In this document: in pieces, positions 37,276-44,634 of the stretch | Position numbering within the stretch: the first letter of the stretch is position 1 | Layout: each line of letters begins with the position of its first letter | From: Deferribacter desulfuricans SSM1 | GTDB lineage: Bacteria > Chrysiogenota > Deferribacteres > Deferribacterales > Deferribacteraceae | Assembly (NCBI RefSeq): GCF_000010985.1 | Contig: NC_013939.1 | Coordinates: 1,207,501-1,271,500, forward strand | Length of the DNA stretch: 64,000 bases | Direction: 5' to 3' | Made by a program: the position numbers and the translations under genes | The notes under the pieces: model-generated | What the model saw: only the letters and a program-made list of their open reading frames with translations | The model's database searches: none | What the model was told of the DNA's origin: nothing

Positions 37276-38261
37276 CCCTTTTTACTCAAAAGCATCTCAA
37301 TAAAAGACTCTAATCTAATCTTTGTCCTTGCATCGATACCTTCCGGATCATTACCCTCGATAGTAATAACGGGTACATCCAACTCTTCTTTAATAATCAT
37401 ATCTTGAATCTGCCTATAACAGAAAGATTGAACATAATGAATTATACCATCAATTTCTCTATTTTTTATTTCTCTTTTTATATCTTCCAGCCGAAATTTT
37501 ATATCATAAGGGTAAGTGTATTTTACAAATCTCTCAATATAATCATCTTCGATATAAGGGATAGAAAACTGCCGCTGAACCTCATTAAACACTATTTGAC
37601 AATCTCTTTTCTCAATAAATTGATATATATCTGTAAAAATAGTTGGCACCCCTATAAATCCCAGCCTTATTTTTTTATTTACTGGTTTTCTGTTTGAAAC
37701 TTCATCTAAAAACTTATCAAGCTCTTTTTCATAACGGATATAATCAGAGTTAAAATCTGTAGAAGTTACTAACCATAAATGATTTTCAAAACCGGAAACA
37801 TAGCCATTAACCGTATATTCATCAAGCTTAATCAACTTTTCTCTTATTTTGTCAATCCTATCTATAATGGTTTTTACTTTATTCCACCCTACATTCATTT
37901 CTTTCATCAAATTTTCTATCTGATGTTTTAAAAAATTTACTTTATCTTTTTCACCATAAGGGTACGCAAAAGGGATAACTTTCTTTGCTTTAGCTCTAAA
38001 AATTTCTATTAATGCATGAGTATTGGAGCAATCCCCTTCAATAACTCCTATTACTGTATCGATCCCGTTTTCAAAAACAGCCGTATAAATCCCTTTTATC
38101 CAGCTACATGTGTTTCTTGGGAGACCATCCTCTTCAGCCTTTTCTATATATTTATAAGGTGATTTACTTGTTATAAAAATATTGTTTAAGTCAACGGGCA
38201 CTTTTTCAGCAGCAAAAATTATTTCTACTGGAATTGTTGTTGTAAAACCGACTTTATTCAC
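37272..38261 (-). CDS. 2-hydroxyacyl-CoA dehydratase-like protein (HgdB/BcrC family, single subunit)
   Basis: A 329-residue protein of the iron-sulfur dehydratase family. Three Cys in conserved settings can hold a cluster: C52 (RNTCSWIKG), C78 (EGDCSNTHAL) and C281 (QSFCYRQIQD). C221 is extra. TTTIPVEIIFAAEKVPVDLNN near the start matches the family opening. Classical enzymes are heterodimers of two such subunits; here there is only one gene plus the activator, so a homodimer is likely. The family includes dehydratases, benzoyl-CoA reductases and double-cubane-cluster proteins, and sequence alone does not choose among them. It overlaps both neighbours by 4 bp and sits in an operon headed by rtcB. 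No CoA-transferase or acyl-CoA dehydrogenase gene accompanies it. Confidence 0.82.
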   Translation of the reverse strand: MNKVGFTTTIPVEIIFAAEKVPVDLNNIFITSKSPYKYIEKAEEDGLPRNTCSWIKGIYTAVFENGIDTVIGVIEGDCSNTHALIEIFRAKAKKVIPFAYPYGEKDKVNFLKHQIENLMKEMNVGWNKVKTIIDRIDKIREKLIKLDEYTVNGYVSGFENHLWLVTSTDFNSDYIRYEKELDKFLDEVSNRKPVNKKIRLGFIGVPTIFTDIYQFIEKRDCQIVFNEVQRQFSIPYIEDDYIERFVKYTYPYDIKFRLEDIKREIKNREIDGIIHYVQSFCYRQIQDMIIKEELDVPVITIEGNDPEGIDARTKIRLESFIEMLLSKKG

Positions 38262-38557
38262 GATAAAGAAAACTCAATGTATCTTTTTATCTCTTTGTGT
38301 AAACCTTTTCTATTTTGAAAAAGGATATTGTTGTTTTCAAAAAATGCATCCATTTCATGAAAATCAACTACTGCAACTTCTGTCCCATCATCGAGAGAAA
38401 TTTTATAAACTTTAGTAAAATCATTATATTTAACTATATTCCCGTGCATTTTCTTTCTTCTCTTTAAAAATAAAACATCTATTTCAGAATTTTCTAAAAT
38501 ATCAAACTTTACTTCTTCAAATCTCATATCATCAAAAACTGCCATCCACTTTTCCAT
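38258..38557 (-). CDS. Hypothetical protein in rtcB operon
   Basis: A 99-residue acidic soluble protein I cannot assign. It has an aromatic-rich start (MEKWMAVFDD), a beta-hairpin-like KVYKISLDDGTEVAVVDFHEMD and a basic C-terminal helix. It is too short for archease, the known RtcB cofactor (usually ~140 residues), and lacks archease's recognisable motifs. It starts 3 bp after the rtcB stop and overlaps the dehydratase-like gene by 4 bp, so it is almost certainly co-translated with them. It could be an adaptor for either enzyme. No RBS-independent evidence beyond context exists. Confidence 0.6.
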   Translation of the reverse strand: MEKWMAVFDDMRFEEVKFDILENSEIDVLFLKRRKKMHGNIVKYNDFTKVYKISLDDGTEVAVVDFHEMDAFFENNNILFQNRKGLHKEIKRYIEFSLS

Positions 38558-38560
38558 TTT

Positions 38561-40000
38561 TTACCCCTTGATTACACACAATGGTTTTAATTTAGCCACT
38601 TTTTTAGCAATGTCTAAATAATCTACAATTTCTACTACTTTTGAAACATCTTTATAAGCATCAGGCATCTCTTCTTTCAATGTTTTTTTACCTCTACTAA
38701 TTACAATAATGCCTTCCTGCTTCAACTCTGTGGCTATATTTCTATTTTGAGCCATTTTTATAGCTTTATGCCTGCTCAAGACTCTACCAGCACCATGACA
38801 AGCAGAATTAAAACTTCTAACTGGTGCTTTATCACCACCTACTAAAATATATGAGTATCTACCCATATCTCCAGGTATAATTACAGGTTGACCTGTATTT
38901 TTATAATGTGTAGGCAATAATTCAGAGCCTCTCGGTAAAGATCTTGTAGCCCCTTTTCTATGAACTGCTAAAAGCTTTTCCTCTCCATCAATTTCAAATT
39001 TTTCAAATTTTACTATATTGTGGGCAACATCATATAAAAGTGATGGATTTAAATTTTTAACCTTTACTTTAAGTATATCAGCTAACGTATTTATAGCTAA
39101 TGATTGTAAAATCTGTCTGTTAGCCCATGCAAAATTTGCAGCACAACTTAAAGCAGCAAGATACTCCTGCCCCTCAGGAGACAAAACAGGAGCGCAAGCA
39201 AGTTGTTTATCAGGTACATCTATTTGATACTTTTTCAATGCTTTTTCAAAAACATCAAGAAAGTCACTACAAATCTGATGTCCAAGCCCTCTTGAGCCAG
39301 AATGGATTAAAAGGGTTAACTGACCTTTAAACAAGCCCCACTCTTTTGCAATATCTTCTAAAAATATCTCTTCTACATAACCTAACTCTAAAAAATGATT
39401 CCCACTTCCAAGTGTCCCTAATTGGTCATAACCTCTTTCATAGGCTTTATTAGAAACAATATCAGGATTTGCTTCGTCTAACTTGCCAGAAGACTCAGTG
39501 TTTAATAAATCATTCTCATTACCATACCCTTCTTCAACGGCCCAGTAAGAACCTTTTTTCAGTACATTTTTCAACTCTTTCTTTTTAAGTTTTATATTGC
39601 CACCCTCACCTACTCCGCAAGGGATATTGTTATATAAATGTTTTGCAACATCTTTTAAATCCGTTTTAATTTCATCTTTTCCCAAATCAAACTTGATAAG
39701 TCTAACACCACAATTGATATCAAAACCAACACCACCAGGCGTAATTACACCCTCTTTAACATCTGTAGCTACAACACCGCCAATGGGTAACCCATAACCA
39801 TAATGAATATCAGGCATTGCTATAGAAGCTTTTTTAATACCAGGTAACGTGGCAGCATTGACTACTTGATTAGCTGAACCCTCATTTAAGATATCTTCTA
39901 GCATACTTTGATCAGCATAAATGATACCGGGAACTTTCATCCCAATCTTTCCATCTTTTTCAATTTCAAAGATATATCTATCCAGCTGTTTTATTTTCAT
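38561..40000 (-). CDS. rtcB: RNA-splicing ligase RtcB
   Basis: A 479-residue RtcB of normal length. MPDIHYGYGLPIGGV, GGVGFDINCGVRLI (metal-binding Cys), LGSGNHFLELGYV, IHSGSRGLGHQI, YDVAHNIVKFE, HRKGATRSLPRG and CHGAGRVLSRHKA (His-guanylate site region) are the family motifs in order. It joins RNA 2',3'-cyclic phosphate or 3'-phosphate ends to 5'-OH ends using GTP and Mn2+. It heads a five-gene minus-strand operon with genes unrelated to RNA. Archease is not seen. The start ATG has no clear RBS, but the N-terminus matches the family. Confidence 0.95.
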   Translation of the reverse strand: MKIKQLDRYIFEIEKDGKIGMKVPGIIYADQSMLEDILNEGSANQVVNAATLPGIKKASIAMPDIHYGYGLPIGGVVATDVKEGVITPGGVGFDINCGVRLIKFDLGKDEIKTDLKDVAKHLYNNIPCGVGEGGNIKLKKKELKNVLKKGSYWAVEEGYGNENDLLNTESSGKLDEANPDIVSNKAYERGYDQLGTLGSGNHFLELGYVEEIFLEDIAKEWGLFKGQLTLLIHSGSRGLGHQICSDFLDVFEKALKKYQIDVPDKQLACAPVLSPEGQEYLAALSCAANFAWANRQILQSLAINTLADILKVKVKNLNPSLLYDVAHNIVKFEKFEIDGEEKLLAVHRKGATRSLPRGSELLPTHYKNTGQPVIIPGDMGRYSYILVGGDKAPVRSFNSACHGAGRVLSRHKAIKMAQNRNIATELKQEGIIVISRGKKTLKEEMPDAYKDVSKVVEIVDYLDIAKKVAKLKPLCVIKG

Positions 40001-40053
40001 ACAAGCTAATTTAGATATTTTTTTTAATATTGCAATCTAATTTAAAATTAGGT

Positions 40054-40292
40054 TGTTATATAATAGACTAAAGTACTAATAATTAAATAAATCATGAGAT
40101 TGCTTTGGTAACTTTTGTTGCTTAGTAAAAACGAAAAATTTGTCATTGCGAACGAAGTGAAGCAATCTCCTACTTCAATGTTTTATATGAGATCGCTTCG
40201 TCAGCTTGCGCTTCCTCGCGATGACGGTTTTGTCGTCATTGCGAGCGTTAGCGAAGCAATCTGTAATAATGAACAACTATTACTTTACAAAA
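40054..40292. repeat. Dispersed hairpin repeat, locus 5 (two tandem cores)
   Basis: This fills most of the 340-bp gap between rtcB and the ABC permease gene. Outer ends are TGTTATATAAT and a degenerate TTTACAAAA. Core 5a is 40097-40168 (arms GGTAAC-TTTT-GTTGC and AACGAAGTG). Core 5b is 40190-40262 (arm TCAGCTTGCGCTTCCTCG and the common AGCGTTAGC side). An open frame across them is repeat-derived. The final ~50 bp before 40341 contain TATAAT ten bases from the permease ATG. Confidence 0.8.
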
Positions 40293-40340
40293 CCTCAAAA
40301 TAAGCTTGATTTATCTTATTAGTAGTATAATATTTTCCTG

Positions 40341-41117
40341 ATGACAGTCAAAAAATTATTGCAAGTTTTTGCTTTTTTATTTTTATTATCAATTTTTATT
40401 TTTGCTGTTTTCAAAGGTGCCACAAGCTCAGGGTACAACTGGCAGTGGTTTAGAGTAAAAAAACTTTTTTTCGAAGTTAATGAAGGAAAACTTATATTTG
40501 GGCCATTAATCAAGGGCTTGTTCGTTACATTTAAAATATCTTTTTTCTCTTTTATAATTACCAATATCTTCGGTTTTGTTTTTGGTATTTTTAGAACATT
40601 AAATTCTTTCTCAGCGCGATTATTAGGCTATTTATATGTTGAAATCTTTAGAAACACACCACTTTTAATTCAAATACTTTTCTTTTACTTTGTAATTGCT
40701 CCTGTATTTAATATTTCAGCTTTCTGGTCTGCTATAATAGCAGTTAGTATGTTTGAAGGCGCCTACGCCTGTGAAATAATAAGAGCAGGTATAGAGAATG
40801 TCGATACAGGTCAGTGGGAAGCATCTTATAGTTTAGGACTAAACACTTTTAAGACTTTCATCTATATTATACTTCCACAAGCAATAAAAACAGTTATTTA
40901 CCCACTCACAAATATTTTTGTTTCTTTGATAAAGGATTCAGCCTTAGTGAGTGTCATTGCGATATATGATTTAACGATGGAAGCCCAAAAAGCTATTTCT
41001 GAAACATTCATGACTTTTGAAATTTGGATAATAGTTGCCTTTACATATCTGTTTATAAATATTATTATAACATTTACAATTAAAGTGTTACATAAAAAAT
41101 CGTTGAGAGGTGCTTAA
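40341..41117 (+). CDS. Amino-acid ABC transporter permease
   Basis: A 258-residue inner-membrane permease of the HisM/GlnP family. After one N-terminal helix and a periplasmic segment with YNWQWFRV come the transport helices and the EAA loop (ISETF/VDTGQWEASYSLGLN...ILPQAIKTVIYPL), which contacts the ATPase. VEIFRNTPLLIQILFFYFV is the classic first-helix motif. It aligns from its N-terminus with the second permease at 42.2 kb, so the two form a heterodimer. No RBS is visible; TATAAT lies only ten bases upstream, so the mRNA might be leaderless or the site is chance. The binding-protein gene begins on the base after its stop. Confidence 0.88.
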   Translation: MTVKKLLQVFAFLFLLSIFIFAVFKGATSSGYNWQWFRVKKLFFEVNEGKLIFGPLIKGLFVTFKISFFSFIITNIFGFVFGIFRTLNSFSARLLGYLYVEIFRNTPLLIQILFFYFVIAPVFNISAFWSAIIAVSMFEGAYACEIIRAGIENVDTGQWEASYSLGLNTFKTFIYIILPQAIKTVIYPLTNIFVSLIKDSALVSVIAIYDLTMEAQKAISETFMTFEIWIIVAFTYLFINIIITFTIKVLHKKSLRGA

Positions 41118-41918
41118 ATGAAATTTTTAAAAAAGTTGTTATTCTTAATGATAATTTTTGCTTTTGTTGCACAAACTTCTTTTGCGACAGAAAGCACATT
41201 GGATAAGGTCTTGAAAAAAGGTGTATTAAAAGTTGGGATGTCAACTTTTGTTCCATGGGCAATGTATGATAAAAATGGAAACTTAATCGGTTTTGAAATC
41301 GATGTGGCTAAAAGATTAGCAAAAGATATGGGAGTCAAAATAGAATTTGTGCCCACTAAATGGTCTGGAATTATCCCTGCACTTTTAACTGGAAAATTTG
41401 ATATCATCATTGGTGGTATGAGTATAACACCTCAAAGAGCATTGAAGGTCAATTTCTCTATCCCTTATGATTATTCAGGAATGTCAATTGTGGCCAATAA
41501 ATTTAAAGCCAAAGGATGGAATAAATTATCAGACTTTAATAAAAAGAATGTGATAATAGCAGTAAGAATCGGTACAACTGCTGAAGTAGCTTCAAAGAGG
41601 TTTTTTCCAAATGCAAAAATAAAACTATTTGATGATGAATCTCAAGCGATACAAGAATTACTTTTAGGAAGGGCTCACGCAGTTGTAGCTTCCGCTCCAA
41701 TGCCAGCTTTTCAAGCAATAGAACATCCTGATAGACTTTATCTACCGATTAAAGATACTTTTACCAAAGAGCCTATTGGTTTTGCAGTTAGAAAAGGGGA
41801 TTATGACTTTTTAAACTTTTTAAACAGCTGGATAAGATATGTAAAAGCTGAAGGGTTTTTAAAAGAGAGGAAACAATACTGGTTTTATACAAGAGATTGG
41901 GAAAAATTGATAAAATAA
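41118..41918 (+). CDS. Amino-acid ABC transporter periplasmic binding protein
   Basis: A 266-residue type-2 solute-binding protein. A signal peptide (KKLLFLMIIFAFVAQTSFA, cleavage near residue 23) precedes a mature protein beginning at STLDKVLKKGVLKVGM. GFEIDVAKRLAKDMGV and FDIIIGGMSITPQRA are typical of polar-amino-acid receptors, including the Arg that usually binds the ligand carboxylate. It delivers the ligand to the two permeases. GAGAGG precedes the ATG. The next gene of the set is separated by a hairpin repeat. The ligand cannot be told from sequence. Confidence 0.92.
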   Translation: MKFLKKLLFLMIIFAFVAQTSFATESTLDKVLKKGVLKVGMSTFVPWAMYDKNGNLIGFEIDVAKRLAKDMGVKIEFVPTKWSGIIPALLTGKFDIIIGGMSITPQRALKVNFSIPYDYSGMSIVANKFKAKGWNKLSDFNKKNVIIAVRIGTTAEVASKRFFPNAKIKLFDDESQAIQELLLGRAHAVVASAPMPAFQAIEHPDRLYLPIKDTFTKEPIGFAVRKGDYDFLNFLNSWIRYVKAEGFLKERKQYWFYTRDWEKLIK

Positions 41919-41929
41919 TTTATTAGAGG

Positions 41930-42155
41930 TGTTGCATATTAATAATTGTTCAAATTGTTTAGATTGCTTCGCTAACGCTCGCAATGACAGCAATACAGTC
42001 ATCTCGAGGAAACGCAAACTGACGAAGCGATCTCAAATAAAACTTTTGAAACAGGAGATTGCTTCACTTTGTTCGCAAGGGCGGAAATTTTAGTCTTTGC
42101 GAGGCAACGAATGTTACCGAAGCAATATCAAAATTATATTGACTTAAATGCAACA
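41930..42155. repeat. Dispersed hairpin repeat, locus 6 (two cores, within transporter operon)
   Basis: A 226-bp element that fills most of the 319-bp gap between binding-protein and second-permease genes. Ends are AGAGGTGTTGCAT and ATGCAACAGCCTCT. Core 6a is 41961-42033 (GCTAACGCTCGC on the left, GAGGAAACGCAAACTGACG on the right). Core 6b is 42056-42128 (CACTTTGTTCGC and GCAACGAATGTTACC arms). The remaining 82 bp before the permease ATG show no RBS. Confidence 0.82.
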
Positions 42156-42237
42156 GCCTCTACTAATAAATAATGGTGAGAAAGCAATATTAACAAATTG
42201 GACTCTTTAATGTAAAACAAGTTGTATTAGTTTGATT

Positions 42238-43107
42238 ATGAAAAAAAAGATAACCTTTACAAAACTCGATTTAATTATATTGGGTATTTTGTTTATATTT
42301 ATTTATTACTTTTTTTATAAAGTTAATAATAACCTACATTATAACTGGCAATGGGAAAAAATCCTTCAATATTTTTTCAAAGAAAAAGATGGGAAAATAG
42401 TCCCAAATGTAATTATGATCGGAGTCATAAACACATTAAAAATAAGTATCTACTCAATCATATTGTCAACTATCATAGGTTTTATATTCGGTATTATGAA
42501 GGCTTCAAAAAACACTTTTTTTAGATTAATTTCAATAAGCTATGTGGAAAGTATTCGAAACATTCCATCAATTGTAGTGATATTTGTTGTTTACTTTTTT
42601 CTTGGAGATATATTTTTAAAAATATTTCATATCGAAATGGCTCTAAATTTTCTTTACACAAAATATCCTGATTTTCTAAAACTAATTTTAATTGATAAAG
42701 GTAAAGCCCAGGTTTTTGTGATAGGGATATTGGCATTATCTTTATACGAAAGTGCATATATCTCAGAGATAGTTAAAGGTGCAATTTTGGCAATTAAGAA
42801 AGAACAAATTGATTCTGCAAAAAGCCTTGGAATGAACAAATGGCAAAGATTAAAATACATAATCCTGCCACAAGCAATGCCACTTATAATACCACCTTTA
42901 ACAGGACAAATGGTATCAACAATCAAAGATTCCGCTATACTTTCTGTGATTTCTATTCCAGAATTAACATTTCAAGGGATGGAATTAATGGCCTCAACGT
43001 ATCTAATATTTGAAATATGGATAATTATTACAGTTATATATCTTTTAATAAATACAATATTATCTCATTTTTCTTCGTTTCTTGAAAAAAGAATGACTAC
43101 AAAATAA
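42238..43107 (+). CDS. Amino-acid ABC transporter permease (second)
   Basis: A 289-residue HisM/GlnP-type permease paralogous to the 40.3-kb gene. It shares NWQW after the first helix, VESIRNIPSIVVIFVVYFF in the first transport helix, and the EAA loop (QIDSAKSLGMNKWQR...ILPQAMPLIIPPL). It is ~30 residues longer because of a loop around FHIEMALNFLYTKYPDF. The ATG at 42238 is preferred over a TTG two codons earlier; neither has a good RBS. It is cut off from the binding-protein gene by a 226-bp repeat. No ATP-binding subunit is encoded in the window, so an ATPase elsewhere must serve it. Confidence 0.88.
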   Translation: MKKKITFTKLDLIILGILFIFIYYFFYKVNNNLHYNWQWEKILQYFFKEKDGKIVPNVIMIGVINTLKISIYSIILSTIIGFIFGIMKASKNTFFRLISISYVESIRNIPSIVVIFVVYFFLGDIFLKIFHIEMALNFLYTKYPDFLKLILIDKGKAQVFVIGILALSLYESAYISEIVKGAILAIKKEQIDSAKSLGMNKWQRLKYIILPQAMPLIIPPLTGQMVSTIKDSAILSVISIPELTFQGMELMASTYLIFEIWIIITVIYLLINTILSHFSSFLEKRMTTK

Positions 43108-43110
43108 ATT

Positions 43111-44634
43111 TTACATTACTGTATTTTTTAAATGATGAGCATAAATCGCATTTGCACAAATAGTAAGGAATTTCACCATATCACTATCGCTTCTTGAAGT
43201 TATTACAATGGGTGATTTTGCACCAACAACAATATTTGCCACATCTGCTCCCATCGTCATTGCCCAAGATTTATAAAGGAAATTACCAGCTTCAATATGT
43301 GGAACAACAAGTATATCAGCATTTCCAGCCACAGGATTGTCTTTTAAACCTTTTTTCTTGGCTGCTTCCTCATAAAGAGCTAAATCATAAGATAGTGGAC
43401 CATAAACATAAACATTATCATGCCATCTAAGTTTTGACAGTTTTTGCTCCAAAATCGTAGAAGGGATTTTTTCTGTTGGAATTTCGTTGGCATCTAAAAG
43501 AGCCACTCGCACCTCATTCATCCCCAGTGCAAATGCCACATCAATCGCATTATTAACGATATCCTTTGCAAGCTCTAAATCTCCCCCTGGGAACAGCTCT
43601 GGATTTATGGCTGGATCTGTAAGTAATATAAACTTTTCCCTATCAAACAATTCAAATATACTGACAAGACTTATTCTTCTACCTGTAGGGATACCGTGTT
43701 CTTTATTCAAGATCTCTTTCAACATAATAGCTGTGTTAATATTACCTTTCATTAAATAATCAGCTTTTTTCTCTTTTATTAATTCAACAGCTTTCTTTGC
43801 ACATGTTTGATAGTAATCGCTTACCTCATTATCTATATGGACAAAATCATAATGGTTTGAAAAAGATAACAAATTGCTGTATTTATCCAAAAGGTTTGTA
43901 TTATCACCCACTAAAAAAGCTCTATTTATTAAGCCTTCTATAATCGCTTTATTCAATGCTTCTATTGACGAATCATCGGGATTTATAAGTACAATGTTCT
44001 GCTTGCCAATCGCTTTTGCAGCACTAATTAAATCTTTCATCTTTTTACCTTTAGTTTTATAAAGCATTGTATCACCATAATAAATGGTAGCAAAAATTCT
44101 TGATTTGTCTGTAAGTGATTCAATTTTGTGTTTTAAAGATGAATCAAAATATATCGTATCCCCAACATCCAAAATATATTCTTTTTCATCAATTGTAAGC
44201 TTTACTTTACCTTCTATCAGATAAATAAACTCTTCTCCATTGTGCACACTTTCATCGATATCGATAGCTTTAGTTTTATAAATATCAACAAGAAAAGGCT
44301 CTACTTCTTTATTTGAAAATTTGGGAGCAAGATTTTCATAAACTAGATATTCTTTCCTTTTGATAACAACTCTTTCCTGAGGTGTTGTTTTTACCACTTT
44401 TTTCTCATAATCATCCGTACCATACAAAAGCTGAGAGACCGTGACATTTAAAAATGATGAAATTTTTAAAAGTTGTGAAACAGAAGGTTGAACTTCCCCA
44501 TTTAATATTAAATTAAACTCTTCCTCATCTATTTTCAGTAAATCTAAAATCTCTTCTTTATCCAACCCCTTTTTAGCGAGCAACTTTTTAATATTATCAC
44601 CTGTATTTATAAACTTATTTGTAAATCTTTGCAT
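43111..44634 (-). CDS. HTH-cupin-phosphotransbutyrylase fusion
   Basis: A 507-residue three-domain protein. Residues ~12-72 are an XRE-type helix-turn-helix (NIKKLLAKKGLDKEEILDLL...PSVSQLLKISSFLNVTVSQL). Residues ~95-187 are a cupin barrel (HNGEEFIYLIEGKVKLTI, with H131, E135 and H169 as possible metal ligands). Residues ~199-507 are a complete phosphate butyryl/acetyl-transferase (IVLINPDDSSIEALNKA, YLMKGNINTAIMLKEILN, DPAINPELFPGG, VAGNADILVVPHIEAGN). The enzyme part makes butyryl-phosphate from butyryl-CoA. The N-terminal part is built like a free-standing HTH-cupin regulator. It overlaps the buk gene by 20 bp; GGGGAAG precedes its ATG. The frame is continuous, so this is not two adjacent genes. 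Confidence 0.88.
   Translation of the reverse strand: MQRFTNKFINTGDNIKKLLAKKGLDKEEILDLLKIDEEEFNLILNGEVQPSVSQLLKISSFLNVTVSQLLYGTDDYEKKVVKTTPQERVVIKRKEYLVYENLAPKFSNKEVEPFLVDIYKTKAIDIDESVHNGEEFIYLIEGKVKLTIDEKEYILDVGDTIYFDSSLKHKIESLTDKSRIFATIYYGDTMLYKTKGKKMKDLISAAKAIGKQNIVLINPDDSSIEALNKAIIEGLINRAFLVGDNTNLLDKYSNLLSFSNHYDFVHIDNEVSDYYQTCAKKAVELIKEKKADYLMKGNINTAIMLKEILNKEHGIPTGRRISLVSIFELFDREKFILLTDPAINPELFPGGDLELAKDIVNNAIDVAFALGMNEVRVALLDANEIPTEKIPSTILEQKLSKLRWHDNVYVYGPLSYDLALYEEAAKKKGLKDNPVAGNADILVVPHIEAGNFLYKSWAMTMGADVANIVVGAKSPIVITSRSDSDMVKFLTICANAIYAHHLKNTVM

Noticed and set aside
38258-38557. Archease call for the gene after rtcB
   Set aside because: The protein is too short and lacks archease motifs; kept as hypothetical.
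40115-40303. 62-codon open frame across the tandem repeat at locus 5
   Set aside because: It is repeat-derived sequence with no RBS or family.
40326-40331. TATAAT as promoter of the first ABC permease gene
   Set aside because: It is only ten bases from the ATG and has no -35 at 16-18 bp; it would need a leaderless mRNA, so it is not listed as a promoter.
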